Shown one piece after another: positions 44,730 through 52,968 of a DNA stretch of 64,000 bases. The notes under the pieces were generated by a model. It worked only from the letters and a program-made list of their open reading frames with translations. It ran no database searches and had not been told where the DNA came from. The stretch's first letter is position 1; every line of letters starts with the position of its first letter. The DNA comes from Serinicoccus chungangensis (GTDB lineage: Bacteria; Actinomycetota; Actinomycetes; Actinomycetales; Dermatophilaceae): assembly GCF_006337125.1 (NCBI RefSeq), contig NZ_CP040887.1:310001-374000 (forward strand), given 5' to 3'. The position numbers and the translations under genes are program-made.

Positions 44730-45140
44730 TCAGGGGCGCGTGATCTGGCGCACGGCGTGCAGGTATGCCGCACGGACGGCCGGGGCCGCCAGCGCCGCGA
44801 GGGCGCCGGGCACCCTGGCCACGGCATACCGCTGCTCCCAGCGGAGCCGGGTGTCGGCGCCCGCCGGGCGCAGGGTGACCTCGATCTGTCCCGTGAGGGG
44901 TCGGCCGACCTTCTCGATGACGGCGTGCTCGTGCGGCTCCCAGAGCCGCACGACCATCTCGTCGTCGACCGCGACGGGCCCGAGCCGGGTCCGCGCGACG
45001 AACCCCGCCCCCGGGCCGAGCGGCCCGCCGAGCGTCGTGGTCAGCGGGATGGCGGCCGTGTGCCGGTCGAGGTCCCACAGCCGCTCCCAGACCTGGGCGG
45101 GCGCGCCGGGGACCAGCACGTCGAACCAGAACCGGGCCAT
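44730..45140 (-). CDS. SRPBCC (START/Bet v1-like) family protein
   Basis: 136 residues. Starts FWFDVLVPGAPAQVWERLWD, the usual first strand and helix of polyketide-cyclase/SRPBCC folds, followed by beta strands MVVRLWEPHEHAVIEKV and TRLRWEQRYAV and a C-terminal helix LAAPAVRAAYLHAVRQI. A hydrophobic ligand-binding pocket is implied; the ligand is unknown. Its stop codon directly abuts the stop of the convergent AztD-like gene (TGA|TCA). The upstream side carries the second 22-bp repeat array. Confidence 0.8.
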   Translation of the reverse strand: MARFWFDVLVPGAPAQVWERLWDLDRHTAAIPLTTTLGGPLGPGAGFVARTRLGPVAVDDEMVVRLWEPHEHAVIEKVGRPLTGQIEVTLRPAGADTRLRWEQRYAVARVPGALAALAAPAVRAAYLHAVRQITRP

Positions 45141-45178
45141 GCGGCCAGCCTAGGCCACCCCGCGCCACCCGCCCGCCT

Positions 45179-45246
45179 GCACCGGACGCGTGCTCCGTCG
45201 ACACCGGACGCGTGCTCCGTCGACACCGGACGCGTACACCCGACGA
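45179..45246. repeat. 22-bp tandem repeat array, three units
   Basis: ACCGGACGCG recurs at 45181, 45203 and 45225, an exact 22-bp period; the unit is CACCGGACGCGTGCTCCGTC plus GA. It shares CACCGGACGCGNGCTC with the six-unit array at 17697-17828. A single inverted copy (GACCGCGCGTCCGGTGCCG) sits at about 45268-45286. It lies between divergent SRPBCC and endonuclease IV genes. Confidence 0.88.
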
Positions 45247-45303
45247 CGCGGTGGTCCGGAGTGGCCTGACCGCGCGTCCGGTGCCGTGCCTACGATGGCG
45301 GGT

Positions 45304-46104
45304 ATGAGCGCACCGGCCCTGGGAGCACACGTCGACCAGACCGACCCGATCGCCGAGGCGCAGGCGCGGCAGGCGCCCCTGGTGCAGTTCTTCCTCGGTG
45401 ACCCGCAGGGCTACCAGGGTCCCGAGGTCCGGTATGCCGGTGGTGCCGAGGCGCTGCGGGCGGCGGCCGAGGAGGCCGGCGTCGACCTCTACGTCCACGC
45501 CCCCTACATCATCAACGTCGCCACCCTCAACAACCGCATCCGGATCCCGTCGCGCAAGCTGCTGCAGCAGCACCTCGACGCGGCGACGCAGATCGGTGCG
45601 AAGGGGCTCATCGTGCACGGGGGCCACGTCAACGCCCAGGACGACCCGGCGAAGGGCTTCGACAACTGGCGCAAGGCCGTCGAGTCGTTGACCTTCGGGG
45701 CCACGCCGTTGCTCATCGAGAACACCGCCGGGGGTGACAACGCCATGGCCCGCCACCTGGACCGCATCGCCCAGGTCTGGGAGGCGGTCGGCCGGGCCGA
45801 GGGCGCCGACCACGTCGGCTTCTGCCTGGACACGTGCCACGCCTGGGCCGGGGGCATCGAGCTGGACGGGGTCGTGGACCGGGTGCGCGCGATCACCGGG
45901 CGCATCGACCTCGTGCACGTCAACGACTCGCGGGACGCCGCCGGCAGCGGGGCCGACCGGCACGCCAACCTCGGGGCCGGCCAGGTGCCTCCGGACGAGC
46001 TGGCCGACGTCGTCCGGGCGGCCGGTGCGCCCTCCCTGGTCGAGACCCCGGGTGGGCCGGACGAGCACCTCGCCGACCTCGACTGGCTCCGACGCCAGGT
46101 CTAG
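45304..46104 (+). CDS. nfo: Deoxyribonuclease IV (endonuclease IV)
   Basis: 266 residues from the ATG at 45304. AP endonuclease with three Zn2+ ions in a TIM barrel. Metal ligands can be read in order: His in GAHVD, His in YVHAPYIIN, His in LIVHGGHVN, Glu in LLIENTAGG, Asp and His in CLDTCHAWAGG, His in LVHVNDS, Asp/His in DRHANLG, Glu in SLVETPGG. The product cuts 5' of abasic sites in DNA repair. Longer in-frame starts exist upstream, but they would translate the 22-bp repeats, so 45304 is preferred. Alone in its transcription unit. Confidence 0.92.
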   Translation: MSAPALGAHVDQTDPIAEAQARQAPLVQFFLGDPQGYQGPEVRYAGGAEALRAAAEEAGVDLYVHAPYIINVATLNNRIRIPSRKLLQQHLDAATQIGAKGLIVHGGHVNAQDDPAKGFDNWRKAVESLTFGATPLLIENTAGGDNAMARHLDRIAQVWEAVGRAEGADHVGFCLDTCHAWAGGIELDGVVDRVRAITGRIDLVHVNDSRDAAGSGADRHANLGAGQVPPDELADVVRAAGAPSLVETPGGPDEHLADLDWLRRQV

Positions 46105-46117
46105 GACGGGGCGCCCT

Positions 46118-46141
46118 GAGGTGTGTTCCACGTCACACCTC
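46118..46141. promoter_or_regulatory. Inverted repeat between nfo and the LVIVD-type gene
   Basis: GAGGTGTG-N8-CACACCTC, perfect 8-bp arms (46118-46125 and 46134-46141). It may be the nfo terminator or an operator for the next gene. A second hairpin, CGTCGGT (46157-46163) with ACCGACG (46174-46180), follows in the 5' leader. Confidence 0.5.
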
Positions 46142-46201
46142 TGACATACTCGGGCCCGTCGGTGCAACGAAGGACCGACGCGTCCCCGGAAAGGTACCCT
46201 C

Positions 46202-47668
46202 ATGACGTCCCCTCTGAGGCCTGCGCTCTACGGCCTGGCCGCGCTCACGCTGGCGGCCGCGACGGCAGGACCCGTCTTCGCCCACCCCGCCCACGACCTC
46301 CAGAACCCCGGAGCCTCGCCCCTCAAGGGCCGCACCTACGACGGGGTGGTGGATCCGGTCAGCCCCGGCGGAGTCCCGATGGAAGCCATGTCGGACGTGC
46401 GCTGCGAGGACGGCATGGCAGGGATCTTCCCCTGCCACAAGGTCGACCTGGCCTCCTTCACCCCGCTGCCTGACCTGGGGGCGACCTTCGTCAACGACCT
46501 CTGGGGATGGACCGACGAGCAGACCGGCATGCAGGTCGCGATCGTCGGGACCTTCGAGGGCACCTCGTTCGTCGACGTCACCGACGGGAGCAACCCGGTC
46601 TACCTCGGCACCCTGCCGTCCTCGGCCCCCGGGGACAGCGGCAACATCTGGGGTGACGTCCGCGTCTACGAGGACACGGCCTACATCGGCAGCGAGGCCA
46701 TCGACCTCGACTCCTACGTCCCGGCGACCGGCGAGCTCGACGGGTTCGGCATCCAGGTGGTGGACCTGACCCAGTTCCGCGGAGCCACCGGCCCCCTCGA
46801 CGTCGAGCTGACCCGTCAGCTCGACGACGTGACCAACTCGCACAACATCTCGCTCAACGAGGACTCCGGCCGGATGTACGTGGTGGGCTCGGTCTACGAC
46901 GTCCAGCGGTGCGGCACCCCGAACCCGGGCTTCCCGGTCCTCAACGGCAACGGTGGGGCCATCGTCTACGACGTGGCCACCGACCCGACGAACCCGCAGT
47001 TCATCGGGTGCCTCACCGAGGACGGCTACACGCACGACATCCAGTGCGTGGACTACGCCGGCCCGGACACCGACTACACCGGTCGGGAGATCTGCATCGC
47101 CTCCAACGAGGACACCGTGACGATCTTCGACGCCACCGACCCGGCCGACCCCGTGCAGCTGGGACGGTTCCGGTACGCCGACGAGGGCCTGGAGGTGGGC
47201 GACATCTACACCCACCAGGGCTGGTTGAGCGAGGACCACAGCTACTTCTTCCTCGGGGACGAGCTCGACGAGCTGAGCGGCGTGGTCTCCGAGCGCACGA
47301 CGTACATCTGGGACATGACGGACCTGGACGCCCCCGTCGTCGTCGGTGAGCACGGTGACGGCAACACCTCGATCGACCACAACATGTTCGTCCTGGACTC
47401 GCTGCTCTACCAGGCCAACTACACCTCCGGGCTGTGGATCTACGACACGTGGAAGAAGGACCAGGGACGTTTCACCGCCCGCGGCTACTTCGACGTCTTC
47501 CCGGCCGACGACGACACCGAGTTCTACGGGTCATGGGGTACGTACCCCTACTTCGGGGACGGCAAGGTCGTCGTGAGCAGCAGCGACGAAGGACTGTTCG
47601 TCCTGGAGTCCCGGGCCAAGAGCTCCGACAACAGCGACCGGGGCCGCGGGCGGGGCTCGGCACGCTGA
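46202..47668 (+). CDS. Secreted LVIVD-repeat/'choice-of-anchor B'-type protein
   Basis: 488 residues. Cleavable signal peptide (hydrophobic 9-25, then FAHPAHD). The body is a beta-propeller-like string of repeats with VAIVGTFEGTSFVDVTDGSN, NSHNISLNEDSGRMYVVGSV and YTHDIQCVDYAGPD, in which several His (HNIS, HDIQC, THQGW, DHNMF) recur at equivalent places and may form a site. Four or more Cys suggest disulfides (VRCEDG, FPCHK, RCGTPN, IGCLT, IQCVD, EICIA). The C-terminus is Ser/Arg/Gly-rich with no clear sortase signal. Family members are exported proteins of unknown role. The gene is followed by a strong terminator. Confidence 0.8.
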   Translation: MTSPLRPALYGLAALTLAAATAGPVFAHPAHDLQNPGASPLKGRTYDGVVDPVSPGGVPMEAMSDVRCEDGMAGIFPCHKVDLASFTPLPDLGATFVNDLWGWTDEQTGMQVAIVGTFEGTSFVDVTDGSNPVYLGTLPSSAPGDSGNIWGDVRVYEDTAYIGSEAIDLDSYVPATGELDGFGIQVVDLTQFRGATGPLDVELTRQLDDVTNSHNISLNEDSGRMYVVGSVYDVQRCGTPNPGFPVLNGNGGAIVYDVATDPTNPQFIGCLTEDGYTHDIQCVDYAGPDTDYTGREICIASNEDTVTIFDATDPADPVQLGRFRYADEGLEVGDIYTHQGWLSEDHSYFFLGDELDELSGVVSERTTYIWDMTDLDAPVVVGEHGDGNTSIDHNMFVLDSLLYQANYTSGLWIYDTWKKDQGRFTARGYFDVFPADDDTEFYGSWGTYPYFGDGKVVVSSSDEGLFVLESRAKSSDNSDRGRGRGSAR

Positions 47669-47685
47669 CCGGACCACGCCTGGCC

Positions 47686-47718
47686 GTCGGGGGACCTCGG
47701 ACCACGAGGTCCCCCGAC
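47686..47718 (+). terminator. Strong hairpin terminator after the LVIVD-type gene
   Basis: A perfect 14-bp stem GTCGGGGGACCTCG (47686-47699) with CGAGGTCCCCCGAC (47705-47718) and a 5-base loop, 17 bp past the stop codon and ending 13 bp before the next start. No T-run. Confidence 0.8.
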
Positions 47719-47731
47719 CTATGCTCGGGAC

Positions 47732-48517
47732 ATGGGAACAGCGCTGGTGACGGGTGCCTCGGCCGGACTGGGGCGGGAGTTCGCCGCGCAGCTCGCCGGG
47801 CGCGGGCACGACCTCGTGCTGGTGGCCCGCGACGAGGCGCGGCTGACCACGCTCGCGGACGAGCTCATCGCCCGGCACGGGGTGACCGTCGAGGTCCTGC
47901 CGGCCGACCTGTCCGACCGGGCGGCCCTGGGCCGCGTGGCCGAGCGGGTCGCCGACCGCGACCGGCCGGTGGACCTGCTCGTCAACAACGCGGGGTTCGG
48001 GAGCCGGCGCGGCTTCGTGCGCGGTGACCTGGCCGAGGAGGAGGCCGCCCTCGACCTCATGGTGCGCGCGGTCATGGTGCTGTCGCACGCCGCCGGTGGG
48101 GCCATGCGCGAGCGTCGCCGGGGGGCGATCCTCAACGTCTCCTCGGTCGCCTCGTTCGCGGTCATGGGCCACTACTCCGCCATCAAGTCCTACGTCACCG
48201 TCTTCTCCGAGGCGCTCGCGACCGAGCTCGCCCCGCACGGGGTCACCGTGACGGCGCTGTGCCCCGGCTTCGTGCACACCGAGTTCCACGACCGTGCCGA
48301 GATGAACATGTCGCGGCTGCCGGACGCCCTCTGGCTGGACGCGGCCGACGTCGTCCGCGCGGGTCTCGACGACGTCGCCCGTGGCGCGGTGGTCTCGGTG
48401 CCGTCCATGACGTACCGGTCCCTGGTCGGGGTCCTGCGGGTCGCGCCCCGCCGGCTGACCCGTGGGGTCGCCGGGTCCCTCGCCGCCCGCCGGCGCCCCC
48501 GCGACCCGCGGGGATGA
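47732..48517 (+). CDS. Short-chain dehydrogenase/reductase
   Basis: 261 residues. Classical SDR: NAD(P)-binding TGASAGLG (8-15), NNAG in DLLVNNAGFGS (about 85-95), Ser in NVSSVAS (about 133-139), and the catalytic pair in HYSAIKSY (YxxxK). PG motif in ALCPGFVHTEF. An Arg at VARDEAR favours NADP. The substrate is unknown. The C-terminal 25 residues are Arg-rich. The stop overlaps the ATG of the GH15-like gene by 4 bp (ATGA). Confidence 0.9.
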   Translation: MGTALVTGASAGLGREFAAQLAGRGHDLVLVARDEARLTTLADELIARHGVTVEVLPADLSDRAALGRVAERVADRDRPVDLLVNNAGFGSRRGFVRGDLAEEEAALDLMVRAVMVLSHAAGGAMRERRRGAILNVSSVASFAVMGHYSAIKSYVTVFSEALATELAPHGVTVTALCPGFVHTEFHDRAEMNMSRLPDALWLDAADVVRAGLDDVARGAVVSVPSMTYRSLVGVLRVAPRRLTRGVAGSLAARRRPRDPRG

Positions 48518-49896
48518 CCGGTCGCAGCCGGTGGGCCGCAGCGCTCGCGGTGCTGCTCGCCAGCGGTGGTGCCCTCGTCTGGCAGGGCAGCCACCGGCAG
48601 GTCACCCTGCACCAGGAGGCGGTGACCCGGGACGCCTGGGGGCGGCTGGTCGAGGTGGCCCCCGGGCGCACGGCCGACGGGTGGCTCCCGCTGTCCGCGG
48701 ACCCCTCGACGCTGCCCCTCGAGGTGTCCGTGCTGGCCGCGCGCGAGGCCGGGCTGCAGGCCTGGCTCGCCTCGGGGTGGCTGCCGGACCCCGGCGACCC
48801 CCGGGCGGGGATGGAGCGGGCGGCGCTGGCCGACCTGCACACCCTCACCGCCCCCACCGGCACCGCGCCGGGAGCGGTGCTCGCCGGGACATCGCCGGCC
48901 TGGCAGTACGTCTGGCCCCGCGACGCGAGCTGCGCGGCGGTGGCGCTCGCCCGCACCGGCCACCAGCACGACGCCCTCGTCGCTCTCCTGCTGCTGCAGG
49001 ACCTGCAGGCCGACGACGGCTCGATGCAGGCGCGCTACCTGCCCGTCGGGGACGGCACGGTGCCGGACGACCGGGAGCCGCAGGAGGACGGTCCGGGATG
49101 GGCGCTGTGGGCGGCGGCCGCGGTGATCGAGGAGGGTGTGCCGTCGCCCGGGCCCGCCGGTGACGCCGGCAACGGCGGGACCCCGGGCCGCTCGGCGGGG
49201 ACCGGGCAGGAGCAGGTGGCCGAGCTGCTCACCCCGCTGGTGGTGCGCTCGGCGGGTCGCCTCCTCGACCGGGTGGACCCGCGGACCGGTCTGCCCCGAC
49301 CGTCCCCGGACTACTGGGAGCGGCCGGAGGAGGAGGTCACGCTCGGCATCGCCGCCACCGCCCTCATGGGTCTGGAGGCGGCCGCCGACCTCCACGCCCG
49401 TGGGCTGGTGAGCGAGCAGGCGTGGCGCAGGGGCGGTGTCGACCCCGGTCGGCTGGCCCCGGCGGCCACCGACCTGCGGACCCGGATCGGGGACGCCTTC
49501 GGGCCGCGCTTCCCCCGGCACGTCGGTGGCCGCCCGGACGCCGCGGTGACCCTGCTGCTCCCCCCGTTCGTCGACGTGCCGGTCCCCGGCGCGGACGCGG
49601 CGCGGCTGAGCGCGCAGGGGGCGCAGCGTCGACCGGCCGGCGGGGTGGCGCCGGGGGCGGGGTGGCGCAACGACGGCGTGTCCTGGACCCCCCAGACGGC
49701 ACTCCAGGCGGTCGCCGCGGCGCACAACGGACATCCCCAGGAGGCGACCCGGTGGCTGGACTGGCTGGACGAGCACCGGACGGCGGCGGGAGCGCTGCCG
49801 GAGAAGGTGCTGCACGACGGGGACCCGGCGGCCGTGGCCCCGCTCGGCTGGACCGCGGCCCTCGTGCTCATCGCCGCTCGGGCGCCGGCGTCCTGA
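48514..49896 (+). CDS. Secreted/membrane-anchored GH15-like (glucoamylase-fold) protein
   Basis: 460 residues from the ATG at 48514. N-terminal signal/anchor (AAALAVLLASGGALVW). Then an (alpha/alpha)6-barrel pattern: AWQYVWPRDASCAAVALART (about 131-150) is the glucoamylase/glucodextranase motif with the catalytic-region WPRDAS, DYWERPEEEVTLGIAATAL (about 268-286) resembles the WE general-acid region, and WLDWLDEHRTAAGALPEKV sits near the end. Likely hydrolyses alpha-linked glucans or a related sugar outside the membrane. It is coupled to the SDR gene; the functional link is unclear. Confidence 0.75.
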   Translation: MTGRSRWAAALAVLLASGGALVWQGSHRQVTLHQEAVTRDAWGRLVEVAPGRTADGWLPLSADPSTLPLEVSVLAAREAGLQAWLASGWLPDPGDPRAGMERAALADLHTLTAPTGTAPGAVLAGTSPAWQYVWPRDASCAAVALARTGHQHDALVALLLLQDLQADDGSMQARYLPVGDGTVPDDREPQEDGPGWALWAAAAVIEEGVPSPGPAGDAGNGGTPGRSAGTGQEQVAELLTPLVVRSAGRLLDRVDPRTGLPRPSPDYWERPEEEVTLGIAATALMGLEAAADLHARGLVSEQAWRRGGVDPGRLAPAATDLRTRIGDAFGPRFPRHVGGRPDAAVTLLLPPFVDVPVPGADAARLSAQGAQRRPAGGVAPGAGWRNDGVSWTPQTALQAVAAAHNGHPQEATRWLDWLDEHRTAAGALPEKVLHDGDPAAVAPLGWTAALVLIAARAPAS

Positions 49897-49957
49897 CGCG
49901 GCCCCGGGGCCGGTCGCGTCGCGGTGACCGGCGCGGGCGCTGGCTAGGCTGGGCGGC

Positions 49958-50506
49958 ATGACCCCACGCGATCGTCTGCTCCGCCACATCACCGACCTGG
50001 CCGTGGTCCACGGCCGGGTGCGGCTGTCCTCCGGGGCGGAGGCCGACTACTACGTCGACCTGCGCCGGGTCACCCTGCACGGGGAGGCCGCGCCGCTGGT
50101 GGGTGAGGTCATGCTCGACCTCGTGGACGACCTGGCGGTCGACGCCGTCGGAGGGCTGACGATGGGCGCGGACCCCGTGGCCGCAGCCATGCTCCACGCC
50201 GCCGCGCACCGGGAGGGCCCCGCGCTGGACGCCTTCGTCGTCCGCAAGAGCGAGAAGGCCCACGGTCTGCAGCAGCGGATCGAGGGACCGGCGCTCGCGG
50301 GTCGCCGGGTCGTCGTCGTCGAGGACACGTCCACCACCGGCACCTCGCCGCTGACGGCCGTGGAGGCGGTCCGCGACGCCGGGGGAGAGGTGCTCGCGGT
50401 CGCCGTCATCGTCGACCGGGACAGCGGCGCCCGGGAGCGTGTCGAGGAGCAGGGCGTCGAGTACCGCGCCGCCTACTCGCTGGGCGACCTCGGCCTCGCC
50501 GACTGA
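49958..50506 (+). CDS. pyrE: Orotate phosphoribosyltransferase
   Basis: 182 residues, typical of bacterial PyrE. Joins orotate to PRPP to form OMP in pyrimidine synthesis. Signatures: LSSGAEADYYVDLRRVTLH near the N-terminus (OPRT-specific), AFVVRKSEKAHG (catalytic Lys loop) and the PRPP loop VVVVEDTSTTGTSPL (about 118-132). Monocistronic here; no other pyr genes in the window. Confidence 0.94.
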   Translation: MTPRDRLLRHITDLAVVHGRVRLSSGAEADYYVDLRRVTLHGEAAPLVGEVMLDLVDDLAVDAVGGLTMGADPVAAAMLHAAAHREGPALDAFVVRKSEKAHGLQQRIEGPALAGRRVVVVEDTSTTGTSPLTAVEAVRDAGGEVLAVAVIVDRDSGARERVEEQGVEYRAAYSLGDLGLAD

Positions 50507-50534
50507 CGGTCCGGTCGGCGGGCCGTCGCAGCGC

Positions 50535-52181
50535 TCAGCGCTGGCGGCGGTCCCAGTGCGCGAAGCCGGCGGCGCGAGCCGCGTCCTCGCTCTCGAACCA
50601 CACCTCGGCCCGCACGCCCTCGTAGCTGGGCGACTCGGGGGTGTGGAAGAGCATCGAGCCGGTGTTGCCCTTGATCGACCAGCCCGCGGGCCCGGTGCCG
50701 TCCTCGAGCGGCTCGGCGGACCCGGCACCGTAGATCGACTCGGCGAAGACCGGAGCCGCGACCTCGGCCCCCGAGGCCGGCTCGTCGGAGACCGGCGCCT
50801 CGGTGGTGTGGTCCTCGGCGACCGGTGCCTCGGTGGTGTGGTCCTCGGCGACCGGTGCCTCGGTGGTGTGGTCCTCGGCGACCGGTGCCTCGGTCGTGTG
50901 GTCCTCGGCGACCGGTGCCTCGGTCGTGTGCTCCTCGGCCGGCGCGTCGGTGACCGGGGTGGAGGTGCCGAGGTCGTCCCCGGTGTCGAGCCGCCGCTCC
51001 TCCTCGACCGGGGCGGCCGTGACCGGCGCCTCGCCCGTGGGCTCGGCCGGCGGGACGTCGGTGGGCGCGGTGTCCGGGGTGACCCAGGTCTCGTCCTGCC
51101 GCTGGTCGGTGCCCGAGGCCTCGGTGGTGGCGGTGTCCGGAGTCACCCACGTGTCGTCGTGCCGCTCGTCCGCGACGGTGGTCTCGGTCTGGGAGGCCTC
51201 CGGCGCGGCCCAGCTCTCGTCGGAGACCGGGACGTCGGCGGGGGCGGTGTCAGGGCTGTCCCACAGGTCTCCCTGCCGCTCCTCCTCACCCGGGCTCGCC
51301 GCGCCCGCGGCCCCCGCAGCGCCGACGGCACCCGTGGCCCGCGCCGTGTCCGTGCCGTCCCACGCGTCGCCCTCGGTCGACGCCTCGTCCTCGACGGACG
51401 AGCCGTCGTCGGTGAGCGGGGAGACCGAGCCGTCCCCGCCGGGGTAGACATCTGCGTCGTGGCCCCGCTCCACGTCGCGGCGCACCGATCCGTCGTCCTC
51501 CAGGACGACGGCCTCGCCCTGCTCGGCGCGGTAGGTGGTGGCGTCGTCCCCGACGGGGTACTCCTCGACGTCCTCGGTGGGGGCCGGCCCCGCGGGGTAC
51601 TCGTCGGTGGCGGCCTGGTCCTGCGAGGCGAGGACCTCCTCGGCGGTGAGCGGCTCGTCCGCGGGCTGCTGGGCGGCCGCCGGGTCGGTGAACTCGGGCG
51701 CCTCGGCCGCGCGCGGCGCGGCGCCGTCCTCGACGTCGCCCGGCTCGTCCGTGGCGACGTGCTCGTCCGCGGACCCGTAGGCCTGCTCGAGGGACCCGTC
51801 CTGCTCGTCGACGACCGGCGCCTGGGGCTGGTCGACGGAGCCGTCCCGCCCGTCGCCGACCGGGGCAGGGGTGTCCTCACCCACCGGTGCGGCCGGCTGA
51901 GCGTCGTAGCGCGACTCGGTGGGCGCCATCGGCGCGTCCTCCTCGCGAGCCGGCAGGTCCTCGGTCGCGGTGGGCTCCTGGTGGACGTCGGTGCCCCCCA
52001 CCGGCTCGGCCACCGGTGCCGGCCCGGCCCGCTCCTCGCGGACCGCCGGCGCGTCGTGCTCCCGTGCGTCCAGCACGCCCTCGCCGTCCCCGTCGTCGCC
52101 GGGTCGGCGGAGCAGCCAGAAGACGACGATGCCGACGAGCAGCAGCAGCAGGATCAACAGGATCCAGGTGGTGGAGTCCAT
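50535..52181 (-). CDS. Membrane-anchored acidic repeat protein with C-terminal IKGN...AAGF domain
   Basis: 548 residues from the ATG at 52181. One N-terminal TM helix (WILLILLLLLVGIVVFWLL). About 400 residues of acidic Asp/Glu/Pro/Thr/Ala-rich, disordered sequence follow. Five near-perfect 10-residue repeats (EDHTTEAPVA) are encoded by 30-bp DNA repeats at 50791-50940. The last 50 residues, GWSIKGNTGSMLFHTPESPS then EVWFESEDAARAAGF, form a small conserved domain found at the C-terminus of many actinobacterial proteins and in some nucleases (I recall it as the 'sunset' domain). Probably sits with its tail in the cytosol or cell wall, depending on topology. Function unknown. Confidence 0.8.
   Translation of the reverse strand: MDSTTWILLILLLLLVGIVVFWLLRRPGDDGDGEGVLDAREHDAPAVREERAGPAPVAEPVGGTDVHQEPTATEDLPAREEDAPMAPTESRYDAQPAAPVGEDTPAPVGDGRDGSVDQPQAPVVDEQDGSLEQAYGSADEHVATDEPGDVEDGAAPRAAEAPEFTDPAAAQQPADEPLTAEEVLASQDQAATDEYPAGPAPTEDVEEYPVGDDATTYRAEQGEAVVLEDDGSVRRDVERGHDADVYPGGDGSVSPLTDDGSSVEDEASTEGDAWDGTDTARATGAVGAAGAAGAASPGEEERQGDLWDSPDTAPADVPVSDESWAAPEASQTETTVADERHDDTWVTPDTATTEASGTDQRQDETWVTPDTAPTDVPPAEPTGEAPVTAAPVEEERRLDTGDDLGTSTPVTDAPAEEHTTEAPVAEDHTTEAPVAEDHTTEAPVAEDHTTEAPVAEDHTTEAPVSDEPASGAEVAAPVFAESIYGAGSAEPLEDGTGPAGWSIKGNTGSMLFHTPESPSYEGVRAEVWFESEDAARAAGFAHWDRRQR
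50791..50940. repeat. Five 30-bp tandem repeats inside a coding region
   Basis: Units begin at 50791, 50821, 50851, 50881 and 50911, near ACCGGTGCCTCGGTGGTGTG plus 10 bases; units differ at only a few positions. They encode EDHTTEAPVA on the minus strand. Units 2 and 3 are identical, so recent duplication or copy-number change is likely. Confidence 0.92.
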
Positions 52182-52310
52182 CGGGGTGCCTCCGTTCGGC
52201 GGCCCGGTGCGGCCGCATGTCGGTCGGTGGCGGGCTGGTGCCCGCGACCGACCCCACCGTAGTGCGAAACACCCAGGTCGGCCACGGCAGCCGGTCGCCG
52301 CGGTGCCACA

Positions 52311-52964
52311 ATGCTGCTGGTGAGCGAGCCGACCGACCCCCCGGTGGGCGTCGGTCCGTGGGAGGGGCCGTGGCCGACCCACGAGTCGGGCGACCTCCCG
52401 CCCCACCTCGACCCGGAGCTGCTCGAGGCCGGTGACCGCCGCAACGTGCTGGACCGTTACCGCTACTGGCGGCACGAGGCCGTCGTCGCCGACCTCGACA
52501 CCCGGCGCCACGGCTTCCACGTCGCGATCGAGAACTGGGGCCACGACTTCAACATCGGCTCGGTGGTGCGCACCGCCAACGCCTTCAACGCCGCGGCCGT
52601 CCACATCGTGGGCCGCCGTCGCTGGAACCGGCGCGGTGCCATGGTCACCGACCGCTACCTGCACGAGCACCACCACGCCGACGTCGCCGCCCTCCTGCGC
52701 TGGGCCGGCGACCGGGGCCTGCCCGTGCTCGGCGTCGACAACGTGCCGGGGTCGGTGCCGCTGGAGCGGTATGCCGTGCCCCGGGACTGCGTCCTGCTGC
52801 TCGGCCAGGAGGGGCCGGGGTTGAGCGCCGAGGCGGTCGACGGCTGCGTGGACGTGCTGGCCATCACCCAGCACGGGTCCACCCGCTCCCTCAACGCCGG
52901 GGCGGCCGCCGCGATCGTGATGTACCACTGGGCGTTGCAGCACGCCGACGACCTGACACCATGA
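52311..52964 (+). CDS. SpoU/TrmH-family RNA 2'-O-methyltransferase
   Basis: 217 residues from an ATG at 52311 (a GTG at 52320 is equally possible; no clear Shine-Dalgarno). SPOUT signatures: motif 1 NIGSVVRTANAFNAAAVHIV (about 79-98) with the catalytic Arg, motif 2 CVLLLGQEGPGLS (about 161-173), motif 3 ITQHGSTRSLNAGAAAAIVM (about 185-204) with the SAM-binding knot. Methylates ribose 2'-OH in tRNA or rRNA; exact target not determinable. It ends 4 bp before the transglutaminase gene. Confidence 0.88.
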   Translation: MLLVSEPTDPPVGVGPWEGPWPTHESGDLPPHLDPELLEAGDRRNVLDRYRYWRHEAVVADLDTRRHGFHVAIENWGHDFNIGSVVRTANAFNAAAVHIVGRRRWNRRGAMVTDRYLHEHHHADVAALLRWAGDRGLPVLGVDNVPGSVPLERYAVPRDCVLLLGQEGPGLSAEAVDGCVDVLAITQHGSTRSLNAGAAAAIVMYHWALQHADDLTP

Positions 52965-52968
52965 GCGC

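Noticed and set aside
45190..45303. Extended N-terminus for endonuclease IV
   Set aside because: It would translate the 22-bp repeats; the family start GAHVD is reached from the ATG at 45304.
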